From Cytophagales bacterium (GTDB taxonomy: Bacteria > Bacteroidota > Bacteroidia > Cytophagales > Bernardetiaceae): a stretch of DNA of 64,000 bases. Positions 27,846 through 37,593 of the stretch are shown here, piece after piece. The stretch lies in contig JAAFJX010000015.1 of NCBI GenBank assembly GCA_013299045.1, positions 43,307 to 107,306 of the forward strand. Reading direction: 5' to 3'. Both the position numbers and the translations under genes were made by a program. Numbering within the stretch: position 1 is the first letter of the stretch; each line of letters opens with the position of its first letter. The notes under the pieces were generated by a model, which saw only the letters and a list, made by a program, of their open reading frames with translations, was not told the DNA's origin and did no database searches.

Positions 27846-29204
27846 ATGAGTCCCATTGACCTATCAAAAACACGTAAGCACCGAGCTGCTCGTGTTTTAG
27901 AAAGTATAGAAAACTGGAATATGAAAATTCCAGAACTGCATCGTATCACCAAATATCAAAAAATGACGGCCTCTCCCTACAGCTTTTTTAGAGGCACAAA
28001 CCATTTGTTTTGGGCAGATTTTGCGGGTAGCTGGCGGCTCAGAACCTACGGCAACGCCAATACCAAAACTTGGATTCAGGCAGATGCGCACGTCTATAAC
28101 ATGGGTGCATTTTTAAACCATGACGACGACGTAATTTTTGGTTTTAACGATTTTGACGAGTGCGTTATTGCTGACTATCAGTATGATGTATGGCGAATGG
28201 CCATTAGTATTGTGTTAGTGGCGCGGGAGTACAAACTTCTGAAGTGGCACGAAATTTCAGAAATAATCTCTGTTTTTTCTCAAAGCTATATCAGTTATTT
28301 ACTATCGGATAATTTGATAGAAGACAGTAATCATGAAGTTCACTTTACGAAGCACAATACTTCGGGGCAGTTACAAAAATTTTTAGATAAGGTCAGCACC
28401 AAGCAGAGCCGAGCCAAAATGCTAGAAAAATGGACGCATACAGAAGACGGCGAGCGTAAGTTTAACTTTGAGTACCGCAAATTAGGCCGACCCACCCAGC
28501 AAGAAGTGGATAGCATAGTAGCAGCATTTCCGCAATATATACAAACGCTTTCTTCGGATTATAAACATTTTGACCCTTCTTTTTTCAAAATAAAAGATGT
28601 AGCAAGGCGCTTGTTGGCCGGAACAGGCTCTTTGGGTGTCAGCCGCTACTACGTGCTGATTGATGGGCACGGCAGCGATTTTAACAAAGAGCACGACGAC
28701 ATTATCTTGGATATTAAACAACAAGACGAGCCAACGCCTTATCATTTTTTTGAACAAGAAAATCTGTTGATATACAAGCAAAACTACGAGAACCACGCCC
28801 AGCGGCATCAAGAGGCTTGCAAGGCTCTGTCAGAAGACCCCGATAATTTTTTGGGTTGGATACAGCTACCAGACGGCTACTACTCGGTTCGGGAGCGTTC
28901 GCCTTTCAAAAAGGAGTTCCCATGCGAAAATTTAGACACTGAAAAAAAATTTGGCAAAATGGCCAGCCAATGGGGGCAAATCCTGGCACAAGAACACAAG
29001 CGTTCTGCTCGTAGGCTTTGGTCTCAAAAACATTTTTTAGAGGCCAATATTGCTCAAAAAGTGCATGGGCAAGAATCCTTGTTTTCTGATTTGGTGCGCG
29101 AAATTGCTTTTAGTTACGCAAACCAAGTGCAAGAAGATTGGTACTACTATGTCCGAAACATGGCGCAAAAATATCATATCTACTCACAAATTGAAACAAT
29201 TTAG
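27846..29204 (+). CDS. DUF2252 family protein
   Basis: A 452-aa protein of the DUF2252 family, which is related to the protein-kinase/aminoglycoside phosphotransferase fold. Visible family motifs are FFRGTNHLFWADF near the start, the ADAHVYNMGAF segment (GDxHxxNxG-like), NDFDECVIADYQYDVWRM (the DFD acid cluster) and later GTGSLGVSRYYVLI. Kinase-like activity is inferred from the fold; no substrate is known. It is a single gene after the repeat-rich region. Confidence 0.85.
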   Translation: MSPIDLSKTRKHRAARVLESIENWNMKIPELHRITKYQKMTASPYSFFRGTNHLFWADFAGSWRLRTYGNANTKTWIQADAHVYNMGAFLNHDDDVIFGFNDFDECVIADYQYDVWRMAISIVLVAREYKLLKWHEISEIISVFSQSYISYLLSDNLIEDSNHEVHFTKHNTSGQLQKFLDKVSTKQSRAKMLEKWTHTEDGERKFNFEYRKLGRPTQQEVDSIVAAFPQYIQTLSSDYKHFDPSFFKIKDVARRLLAGTGSLGVSRYYVLIDGHGSDFNKEHDDIILDIKQQDEPTPYHFFEQENLLIYKQNYENHAQRHQEACKALSEDPDNFLGWIQLPDGYYSVRERSPFKKEFPCENLDTEKKFGKMASQWGQILAQEHKRSARRLWSQKHFLEANIAQKVHGQESLFSDLVREIAFSYANQVQEDWYYYVRNMAQKYHIYSQIETI

Positions 29205-29433
29205 GCTGATAGAGCTTTCAAAACTTAGGATTGTTCTATAAAAATAATAGAAAATAATTTTGTAAATATTAGGTCTTACTTCAAACAATACATTAGATTT
29301 GTGAAAATATGCCTTTATAAGAGAGCGGGCAAATTATTGAAAGTGAAAATGCCACAAAATTCAAGATGGCAGCATTTTGCTTAATTTTGTTTCTAAAACC
29401 TGTAGCATTTAAGGGACGCTGTTTTTTTTGTTT

Positions 29434-32400
29434 ATGAAGCACCTGTTTTTTGTACTCATTTTTGTCTTGTGTGCGCTTTTTGCTCAAGCGCAAGTGCAAT
29501 ATACCCATGAGCAATGGAACGATGAGCAGGGTTTGCCCGAAAACACCGTAAACGATGTCCTACAATCTAAAGATGGCTATATTTGGGTGGCAACTTATGA
29601 AGGTATCAGTCGTTTTGATGGGCTAAATTTTTACACCTATGATAAATCTAATTTGCCAGAGCTTAAAGTCAATCTTATTTATTGCATCGCTGAAGATGCC
29701 GACGGTTATCTTTGGATAGGTACGAATGGCGGTGGGTTATTGTGCTTCAAGGGTGGTAAAGCCAAGTGTTATTCATTCAAAACAGGTGAACTGCCTTCAG
29801 ACGTTGTGCGGGACGTGCTGGTGGATAAAAATAACCAGGTATGGGCTACTACCGATGGAGGCTTAATCTCTATCAAAAATCGTGAAAGGATAGAACACTA
29901 TCCTGAGTCTGGTGCTGGCTCTAACCGACTTTTTGAGGCTCATAATGGTCATATTTATATGAGTAATAGGGCTGGTGGCTTGCAAGTATTTGATGGTCAT
30001 AAAGTTATAAAGCGCTACACTGCCGAAGATGGGCTTGGAATAGAAACCGTTATGGCTTTTGCAGAAGCTAATGGCTCTATTTGGGCTGGTTCGCGAGGTG
30101 GCCTTTTTAAGTTAGAAAATGGCAATATTAAAAAAATGAATGATGTATTGGGCAGTAAGGATTTGAGCGTAGTAACTTTACACCACGACCCCAAAACAGA
30201 TATGCTCTATGTGGGCACTAACCATGCTCAAATAATTATGCTCAAAAACGAAAAAATATTTGAGTATTTGTCTGCTAGCCAGGCACTTAATCTAAGCGTG
30301 AATGTGCAAGGAATATGTACAGACCACGAAGGCAGCATCTGGTACGGCCTCTATAAGGCAGGGCTTCATCGCATCAAACGCGCCAAACTGACAACACTCA
30401 CTCCTGCCAATAGCGCCCTTTCGGACAATATTCTAAAGCTAGTTACTACCAATGCCAAAAGCGAACTCTTCGTGGCTACCAACAATAATGGATTAGATGT
30501 CCTTTTGCCTAAATACAAAAACTATGGTGCTAAAATAGGTATGAAAACGTTTTCGGTCAATTCTCTGCTCGTGGATAAGCAAGAAAGAATTTGGTTGGGG
30601 ACTTATCATGGCTGGCTGCATCTTATAGATAATGACAAACTCACATTGTTGGATAGCACAAACGGCCTAAGAGATGACTTTGTATCGGCCATTTATCAAG
30701 ACAGCAAGGATACAGTTTGGGTGGGGTGCTACGGGGGCGGAGTTTATACCACTTCTAATGGTCAAGTACTAACACACTATAAAGACGCGAAGGGCAACGA
30801 TACACTCAAAAACGCCATTATCCGTTTTTTTTATGAAGACACACATAAAAACCTTTGGATAGGCACAAACGCAGGCCTTTTTTTAGTTGAAAACAACATT
30901 ATTACAAAGCACTTCAACGTCAAGAATGGCCTAAGTTTAGACATGGTTATCTCCGTTTATGAGGACAAGCAGCGAGACGGCCTTTGGTTTGGTACAAGAG
31001 GAGGCGGGCTAAACTTTATCAAAAACAAAGAGATAAAAGCCTCTATCGCTGAAAAAGAAGGGCTTTTCAATGATGTTGTTTATCAAATTATAGACGACCA
31101 GCGCGGTAAACTCTGGATGAGCTGTAACAAAGGGATTTATTGCGTTCCGCTAGCCTTGCTTCACGACTTTTTGGACAAAAAAATAAAGCAAATTGCGTGT
31201 GAGTCATACGATAAGTCCGACGGTATGCTCAGTACGCAATGCAGTGGTGGGTTTTCACCAGCAGGTACACGCACCGCCGACGGAAAACTCTGGTTTCCCA
31301 CAGTCAATGGTCTTGTGGTTATAGACCCGTCGCGCATACAAATTAACCGTGCTCCACCGCCTGTTCATATCACGCACTTTTTTACTGACAAACTCAAGCA
31401 TGAAGTGAGCGATGACGTTAAAGTCTATGAATTTGAAGACCTACAAGACAGAATAGAGTTTCATTATACAGGTTTGAGCTTTTTAGCGCCCGAAAAAGTA
31501 AGGTTCAAATACATTCTTGAGGGCTTTGATAAAGACTGGATAGATGCTGGCGCTAGGCGTGTGGCTTACTATACACGGCTACCCTACGGCGATTACACCT
31601 TTAGGGTTATGGCCTGCAACAATGATGGTGTTTGGAACGAAATCGGCGATGCGCTTCAGATTAGTATTCCTGCCCCTTTTTGGCTAAAGCCTTGGTTTAT
31701 AGCCTTGTGCTGCTTGGTTTTTGTGGCTTGCGTAGTGGGTGTTATTCGTTTTCGTATTTATAATCTAGAAAAGGCCAAAAAGCAACTTGAGCTGCTTGTA
31801 GATGAAAAAACAGTAGAAATACGCCGTGAACGCGACATTGTAGCCCTTAAAAACCAGCAGATACAAGAACGCGAAGAGGAGACCATACGCCAAAGTAAAA
31901 TCATTGAGCAACGCAATATCAATATCATGGACAGTATTTACTATGCCAAACGCATACAAGAAGCGCTACTGCCCCTGTTGGACGACATCAAGCACTCTTT
32001 TCCTAGTTCATTTGTATTGCTTTTGCCTAAAGATGTTATCTCTGGAGACTCTTATTGGTTCACAGAGCAGGCTATTTACGACAAAAACGAACAACCGTTG
32101 TATCATTTACATATTTTAGTGGCCTTCGATTGCACCGGGCATGGCGTACCAGGAGCGTTTATGACAGTCATGGGGCACTCTCTGCTCAGCGAAATTATTA
32201 GAACCCTGCGCATAAGCTCACCAGAGGCTATTCTTAATGAAATGGACAAGCGGCTTCGCAACAGCCTCTATAAATCAGAGAAACACAGCGCCAACGACGG
32301 CATGGAGATGGGCATTTTTTCATATTGTAGTATTCACAAAGATATTTATTTTTCTAGTGCAGGTATTCCGCTTTACCGTGTACGCGCTGGCGCATTGAGC

Positions 32401-32715
32401 GAAGTGGGCAGGCGTGGGCGCTCGCTAGGCGGGAAGTCCCTCAAAATTCAAAAAAGTTATGAGCTGAACGTCATCGGAGAGGTCTTAAAAAGCGATGTCT
32501 TTTTTATGTGTTCTGATGGCTTCCAAGACCAATTTGGCGGCACAGACGACCGTAAGTTTATGAAGCGTAGCCTTAAAAATAAACTGACGGAAGTAGCCAC
32601 TATGCCTATTCAAGAACAAAGTAATTATCTGAAAATGATTCATTTGGAATGGCGTGGTGCTACCGTACAAACAGACGATATCCTTGTGGTTGGTATTCAG
32701 GATTTAGGCCAATAA
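29434..32715 (+). CDS. propeller / Y_Y_Y sensor with SpoIIE-type PP2C phosphatase
   Basis: A 1093-aa transmembrane sensor from the ATG at 29434, with a signal peptide ending AQAQ. Residues about 25-620 are two-component-regulator propeller repeats (IWVATYEGISRFDG, LWIGTNGGGLL, VWVGCYGGGVY and others), forming a large periplasmic beta-propeller. A Y_Y_Y domain follows (about 670-735), then one transmembrane helix (about 748-772), a coiled coil, and a cytoplasmic SpoIIE/RsbU-type PP2C domain (about 890-1090, FDCTGHGVPGAFM and FFMCSDGFQDQ). Such proteins usually end in a histidine kinase; here a Ser/Thr phosphatase output suggests control of an anti-sigma or STAS partner switch. No partner gene is adjacent. 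Confidence 0.92.
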   Translation: MKHLFFVLIFVLCALFAQAQVQYTHEQWNDEQGLPENTVNDVLQSKDGYIWVATYEGISRFDGLNFYTYDKSNLPELKVNLIYCIAEDADGYLWIGTNGGGLLCFKGGKAKCYSFKTGELPSDVVRDVLVDKNNQVWATTDGGLISIKNRERIEHYPESGAGSNRLFEAHNGHIYMSNRAGGLQVFDGHKVIKRYTAEDGLGIETVMAFAEANGSIWAGSRGGLFKLENGNIKKMNDVLGSKDLSVVTLHHDPKTDMLYVGTNHAQIIMLKNEKIFEYLSASQALNLSVNVQGICTDHEGSIWYGLYKAGLHRIKRAKLTTLTPANSALSDNILKLVTTNAKSELFVATNNNGLDVLLPKYKNYGAKIGMKTFSVNSLLVDKQERIWLGTYHGWLHLIDNDKLTLLDSTNGLRDDFVSAIYQDSKDTVWVGCYGGGVYTTSNGQVLTHYKDAKGNDTLKNAIIRFFYEDTHKNLWIGTNAGLFLVENNIITKHFNVKNGLSLDMVISVYEDKQRDGLWFGTRGGGLNFIKNKEIKASIAEKEGLFNDVVYQIIDDQRGKLWMSCNKGIYCVPLALLHDFLDKKIKQIACESYDKSDGMLSTQCSGGFSPAGTRTADGKLWFPTVNGLVVIDPSRIQINRAPPPVHITHFFTDKLKHEVSDDVKVYEFEDLQDRIEFHYTGLSFLAPEKVRFKYILEGFDKDWIDAGARRVAYYTRLPYGDYTFRVMACNNDGVWNEIGDALQISIPAPFWLKPWFIALCCLVFVACVVGVIRFRIYNLEKAKKQLELLVDEKTVEIRRERDIVALKNQQIQEREEETIRQSKIIEQRNINIMDSIYYAKRIQEALLPLLDDIKHSFPSSFVLLLPKDVISGDSYWFTEQAIYDKNEQPLYHLHILVAFDCTGHGVPGAFMTVMGHSLLSEIIRTLRISSPEAILNEMDKRLRNSLYKSEKHSANDGMEMGIFSYCSIHKDIYFSSAGIPLYRVRAGALSEVGRRGRSLGGKSLKIQKSYELNVIGEVLKSDVFFMCSDGFQDQFGGTDDRKFMKRSLKNKLTEVATMPIQEQSNYLKMIHLEWRGATVQTDDILVVGIQDLGQ

Positions 32716-32896
32716 GACTTTGCTTCGTTTACTAAGAACGCCCCTATTTGTATGAATATCTATAGGCCGACAACCAACAAAAAGAGTCTTCTGAAAAGCA
32801 GCAAGCCAGGAAATTTTTAGTAAACAAGAATAGGCTTTATTCTAAAATACACGTAAGTTTGTATCTGAAAGAAGTTATCTAGTCAAACTCCTTGTT

Positions 32897-33796
32897 TTGA
32901 TAAAATTGAAAAAGCGCATTATCTTTATTGCTAACCCAATTTCGGGAACGCAGCAAAAGCAAAAAATTATTCCGCTCATCAAAGCCCACTTGAGCCAGGA
33001 CGATTTTGAGTATGCTATCGTTCATACCGAGGCTGCTGGCCATGCTAGCGAACTCGCCGCTGATGCAGTGAACATGGGCTATGACGTAGCGGTGGCTATT
33101 GGTGGCGACGGTACGGTCAATGAGGTGGCCAAGTCCTTGATAAATAAAACAACAGCGCTTGGGATTATACCCGCTGGGTCAGGTAATGGTTTCGCACGGC
33201 ATCTGGGTTTGTCTATGAACCCTAAAGATGCCATTTATCAAATTGCACAAATGAACATTCAGAGTGTAGATACAGCATTCTTGAATCAGAACCCATTTTT
33301 TTGTACGGCGGGCATTGGTTTTGACGCGCACGTAAGCCATGAATTTGCTAAGCAAACCAAGCGTGGTTTTTTTACTTATGCCAGTGTAGCACAGCAGCTA
33401 TTCAAGCGGTTTCAGCCTCAAGTCTATGAGCTACAAGTAGATATGAACAAAATTCAGAAAGAAGCCTTTATGATTACATTGGCCAATGCCGCTCAGTTTG
33501 GTAACAACGCTTTTATTGCGCCCCAGGCTAGTGTGCAAGATGGCCTGCTAGATGTCTGCATCGTTAAGCCGTTTAAGCCAATGGATAGGTTTTTACTGGC
33601 CATGTCATTGTTTAACAAAACATTACACAAACTTCCATTTGTAGAGTTTTATAAGGCCAAAAGCGTAGAAATAAAAAGCAGCTCTAAAATGCTTTTACAC
33701 CTAGACGGCGAACCGCGCCATGGAGATACAAACGTTTCCTTCGGAATTAAGCCAAACAGCCTACGTGTTTTGGTGGGGCTGCCCAAAGCACTTTAG
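32897..33796 (+). CDS. diacylglycerol / lipid kinase (DagK/YegS family)
   Basis: A 299-aa lipid kinase with the DAGK catalytic fold. The nucleotide loop is in FIANPISGT at the N-terminus, followed by the family motif IGGDGTVNEVAKSL (about 73-86) and PAGSGNGFARHLG, then the LHLDGEP segment near the C-terminus. It should phosphorylate diacylglycerol or a related lipid at the membrane. No in-frame ATG precedes the conserved region, so a TTG start at 32897 (or 32906) is likely. It stands alone and is convergent with ribH. Confidence 0.92.
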   Translation: MIKLKKRIIFIANPISGTQQKQKIIPLIKAHLSQDDFEYAIVHTEAAGHASELAADAVNMGYDVAVAIGGDGTVNEVAKSLINKTTALGIIPAGSGNGFARHLGLSMNPKDAIYQIAQMNIQSVDTAFLNQNPFFCTAGIGFDAHVSHEFAKQTKRGFFTYASVAQQLFKRFQPQVYELQVDMNKIQKEAFMITLANAAQFGNNAFIAPQASVQDGLLDVCIVKPFKPMDRFLLAMSLFNKTLHKLPFVEFYKAKSVEIKSSSKMLLHLDGEPRHGDTNVSFGIKPNSLRVLVGLPKAL

Positions 33797-33854
33797 TCCC
33801 GAAATGCTTTAATCAAATGCAGAGATTTATGCGTCAGTTTTATGTAGCTTCCGT

Positions 33855-34376
33855 TCAAAAACCAACCTTCCCGCCACTTGGGGCATAAATGCTGTGTCTG
33901 AATTGGAGCATTTTAAGGGCAGCCAAAGCAGCTTCCTGACCTTTTTTACTATGTGTGCCGTCAGCGCGATATTGCGCTTGCTCTTTCGTGTCGGTGGTCA
34001 ATACTCCAAAGATGACGGGCATAGCATAGCGTATAGCCACCTCTGTAAGCCCCTGTGCTACAGCCGAGCAAATAAATTCAAAATGACGTGTACTACCCTG
34101 AATGACACAACCCAAGCAGATGATTGCATCGTAGTCTGCTTTTTTGGCCAGCATAGCGGCAGCAGCGGTCAGTTCAAAACTACCCGGAACACGCATAACA
34201 GTTATATTTTTTTGAGGGACATAATTTTGTTGCAGTATGTTTTGGGCATCTGCGCTCATCAAGTCCGTAATGCTGCTGTTCCATTCGGCTACCACAATAG
34301 CAAACTTTTTAGAGCTAAAAAAACCATCTTCAGCTTTGAGTTGATAAACAATATTCTGATTTTCAGGGCTAAGCAT
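33855..34376 (-). CDS. ribH: 6,7-dimethyl-8-ribityllumazine synthase
   Basis: A 173-aa enzyme that condenses the pyrimidine product of the RibA/RibD branch with the butanone phosphate made by RibB, the penultimate step of riboflavin synthesis. Motifs are AEWNSSITD, VPGSFELTAAA, CLGCVIQGSTRHFEF with the catalytic histidine, and FGVLTTDTKEQA. It has extra residues at both ends compared with short homologs but is otherwise complete. The partner RibBA activities are on the fused protein at 50936-52762. It is divergent from the M1 aminopeptidase gene; a TATATTTG -7-like element is at 34396-34403 on the minus strand. Confidence 0.96.
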   Translation of the reverse strand: MLSPENQNIVYQLKAEDGFFSSKKFAIVVAEWNSSITDLMSADAQNILQQNYVPQKNITVMRVPGSFELTAAAAMLAKKADYDAIICLGCVIQGSTRHFEFICSAVAQGLTEVAIRYAMPVIFGVLTTDTKEQAQYRADGTHSKKGQEAALAALKMLQFRHSIYAPSGGKVGF

Positions 34377-34470
34377 AACTCATCGGGATTAAACACAAAT
34401 ATAAGCCTAAACATAAAGGATTTTCTAGTACTTTTGATAGAGAATAACCGTTTTTTTTAAAATCTTACTA

Positions 34471-34478
34471 TAACTTTG
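34471..34478 (+). promoter_or_regulatory. -7 element of the M1 aminopeptidase gene
   Basis: TAACTTTG is an exact TAnnTTTG match 64 bases before the ATG. The -33 region is T-rich without a clear TTTG. Confidence 0.5.
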
Positions 34479-34542
34479 CGGCATAAAGTGCGCTTAATAC
34501 ACACACGAATACCTTGCTGACCCCAAAACTACCCTCAGATTT

Positions 34543-37089
34543 ATGCTAAAATCGCGCCTTGCAGTCCTTATCTTGGTCTCTTTTCTGTTTTGTTTTTGCA
34601 AATCAAGCAAAGATAAATCTGCCAAAACCAATTTTTCGGCGAACGAATCCTTCTCTAAAGAAGAAGGCACGCAAGAAAACTTAACTGACTCTGTTGCGTA
34701 TGCAGACACTTTAAGCGGTAAAAACGCACATTACAAACCTGTTCTAACACGCCCTTTTCAGTTGATTCATACAAAAATAGACCTGAAGCCAAACTGGACA
34801 ACCGAAACCATGAGCGGCTCGGCTACGCTTACTATAAAGCCTTGGTTTTATTCGCAAGATTCCCTAATTTTAGATGCAAAAGGCTTTGATATTAAACAAG
34901 TTAAACTCAATAATACCGAAGTAAAATTTTCTTACAACCAAAAGCGTATTCGTATTGATGAACGCCTCGAAAAAGGTAAACAATACGATGTATGGATACA
35001 GTATAGCGCCACACCCAAAAATGTTACGCATTTGGGTAATGCTGCAAACGCACCCGAAAATGGCCTTTACTTCATCAATGCCCAGAAGCAAAGCCCAAAC
35101 AAACCTCAACAGATTTGGACGCAAGGCCAAACTAGCAACAATTCATGCTGGTTTCCTACCTTCGACCAACCCAATATCCGCACCTCCCAGGAAGTAAGTA
35201 TTACGGTTGAAGACCGATTCAAGACCCTTTCAAATGGCCGCCTCCTTAGCAGCAATAAAAATAATGACGGCACGCGCACAGATATTTGGCGGCAGGATAC
35301 ACCACATCCACCTTACTTAGCCATGTTGGCGATTGGTGAATTTGAAAAAATTACAGACAAATGGCGCGACAAAGAAGTGGCCTATTATGTAGAAAAAGCC
35401 TATAAGAACGACGGAAAGGCTATTTTTGGACATACACCCGAAATGATTGATTATTTCTCAAGACTATTTAAGTACGACTACCCATGGGACAAATACAGCC
35501 AAGTGGTAGTACGCGACTACATTTCGGGCGCTATGGAAAACACCTCTGCCTCAGTGTTTATGGAAGGACTGCAAATGGAAAAACGTTGCCTCATCGATGA
35601 CAATTGGGACGGTATCATTGCCCATGAGTTGGTACACCAATGGTTTGGCGATTTACTTACCTGCGAAGGTTGGGGTAGCCTAAGCCTCAACGAAGCCTTT
35701 GCGAATTATGGCGAATACCTTTGGGCAGACTACAAATATGGACGCGATGAGGCAGACGTATTGCGTGCCGATGAGCTAGAGAGTTATCTGAGAGAGGCTG
35801 AACTCAAGCGTAGGCCAATCATTCGAGACTATTATGAAAACGACGATGATATGTTTGATAGCCATTCCTACTCCAAGGGCTTTTTAGTGTTGCATTATCT
35901 GCGTCATATCATTGGGGACGAAGCCTTTTTTGAAGGCATAGCTCTTTATTTGAAGCAAAATGCCCATACAAGCGTAGAAGTTGCACAACTGCGTATGGCT
36001 TTTGAGCAAGTTACTGGCCTGGATTTGGCCTTGTTTTTTAAACAGTGGCTACAAACAGCTGGCCACCCCGAACTAGAGGTTACGCACAGTTACCTAAATG
36101 GACGTGTGTATCTGAGCATCAAACAAACACAAATAGCGGCCTTGAGCACAGTGTTTCATATTCCTTTTGAGGTAGAAGTTTGGCAAAATGAAAAGGTTAC
36201 TACTTATAAAAGCACTTTAACAGAGGCCGAGCAAACTTTCTCATGGCCAGCAACTGCTGCACCCAGCGCCGTGATTCTTGACCCCCAAGGAACTATTCCT
36301 GCCAGAATAAACCACTTGAAACCAGAAAAAGAACTTTTTTTTCAGCTCAAAATAGCCAAAACATTTGCGGCCAAAGCAGAAGCCATGAAGCAACTCGTGA
36401 ACTTTGTAGAAAAAAAAGAAGTCCAACTCGCTTTTTTAGACTTGACCTACGACAAATGCTGGCAAATCAGACAAATGGCCTGTGGGGCTTATGGTGTACC
36501 CGCCGACAATGCTGTTCTGGAACGCATCAAAACTTTGTTTGAAGCCGACCCCCACTCCAACGTCCGCATGATGGCGCTCGATATGCTCGTTGCCCAAAAT
36601 GTGGTTACAGATGCACAGATTCAAAAAGCACTCAATGATTCTTCCTACTACGTGATGAGCAGCGCTATTTATGCCCTCGCCATGACCAAAGGGCCAGATG
36701 CGCTACCTATCATTGAAAAATATGAAAATATTGATGAAAAACACATCGTAGCCATTATTGCTAATTTTTATAGCCAAATTCGTATTCCCAATAAGCTAGA
36801 TTGGTTTACAAGTAAACTGAACAAGGTCTCAGGTTCAGAGCTTTCTTACCTCTTGCAGCCTTTTGCAACGTATCTGATGGGTTCAGAAAATGCTGTTTCG
36901 GATAAAGGCCTGGACTATCTGGTACAACTTGGCAAGGCGGATAATTACTTCCAAATTAGAAAGGACGTGATTCAAGCCATGAGCGTCATAGAAAGTTTTA
37001 ATCCACGTGCCGCCTCTATGATTTTGGAACTCAAAACCTACGAAAAGGACAAGCGTGTGTTGGATTGGATAAATTATTTGGGTTACTAA
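34543..37089 (+). CDS. M1 family metallo-aminopeptidase, lipoprotein
   Basis: An 848-aa zinc aminopeptidase. The N-terminus looks like a lipoprotein signal (LVSFLFCFCKSS), so it is probably attached to the outer or inner membrane facing the periplasm. After the N-terminal beta-saddle comes GAMENTSAS (exopeptidase motif), then HELVHQWFGD with zinc ligands H361 and H365 and catalytic E362, and NEAFANYGEY with the third ligand. The C-terminal 280 residues are HEAT-like helices. It would trim N-terminal residues from peptides, in line with a protein-degrading lifestyle. It is monocistronic. Confidence 0.95.
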   Translation: MLKSRLAVLILVSFLFCFCKSSKDKSAKTNFSANESFSKEEGTQENLTDSVAYADTLSGKNAHYKPVLTRPFQLIHTKIDLKPNWTTETMSGSATLTIKPWFYSQDSLILDAKGFDIKQVKLNNTEVKFSYNQKRIRIDERLEKGKQYDVWIQYSATPKNVTHLGNAANAPENGLYFINAQKQSPNKPQQIWTQGQTSNNSCWFPTFDQPNIRTSQEVSITVEDRFKTLSNGRLLSSNKNNDGTRTDIWRQDTPHPPYLAMLAIGEFEKITDKWRDKEVAYYVEKAYKNDGKAIFGHTPEMIDYFSRLFKYDYPWDKYSQVVVRDYISGAMENTSASVFMEGLQMEKRCLIDDNWDGIIAHELVHQWFGDLLTCEGWGSLSLNEAFANYGEYLWADYKYGRDEADVLRADELESYLREAELKRRPIIRDYYENDDDMFDSHSYSKGFLVLHYLRHIIGDEAFFEGIALYLKQNAHTSVEVAQLRMAFEQVTGLDLALFFKQWLQTAGHPELEVTHSYLNGRVYLSIKQTQIAALSTVFHIPFEVEVWQNEKVTTYKSTLTEAEQTFSWPATAAPSAVILDPQGTIPARINHLKPEKELFFQLKIAKTFAAKAEAMKQLVNFVEKKEVQLAFLDLTYDKCWQIRQMACGAYGVPADNAVLERIKTLFEADPHSNVRMMALDMLVAQNVVTDAQIQKALNDSSYYVMSSAIYALAMTKGPDALPIIEKYENIDEKHIVAIIANFYSQIRIPNKLDWFTSKLNKVSGSELSYLLQPFATYLMGSENAVSDKGLDYLVQLGKADNYFQIRKDVIQAMSVIESFNPRAASMILELKTYEKDKRVLDWINYLGY

Positions 37090-37593
37090 AGCCAATAGTT
37101 TTCGCGCAAAAACACAGATTTAAAAAAAAGCACAAGGCCGCCCCAAAAATCTGAATATGAATGTTTTTTATTTTGGCACGTGTTGTTTTTTATGCCTAAA
37201 AGGCTTGGTTGGGATAACTCAGGCAAGTCTTGATTTTAGTCATTGAATATTTTTAGTATTAAATTTCTGACTTTGAATGCTTTGTGGTTTTTATAAAGAT
37301 AAGCCTCAAGCCGCCCAAACACCATATCAAAAGACTAAGAAAAATAGCTTCAACTACTTATAATTCAAATAGTTGTGCTTTAGTGGGCTTTGAAACTCTT
37401 TGATATAAATTCCTGTTTTTATCCCGCAAAGCTAAATTATTGGTACAAGACTGCTCAAATAGAAATAAATAGAAAAATCTTTATGGTGCTTTGTGGAATC
37501 ATAGAAAGCAGTGCATCTATTGGGTAAATTGTGGTAAAAAAAATTGGATTTAAACCAAAATTAATTAACTTTACACTTTATCATACACCTTCT
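37090..37593. other. intergenic region before the alpha-2-macroglobulin gene
   Basis: About 500 bases of AT-rich sequence. A TAACTTTA box at 37566-37573 could be the -7 element of the downstream gene. I see no other structure, RNA gene or repeat. Confidence 0.4.
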
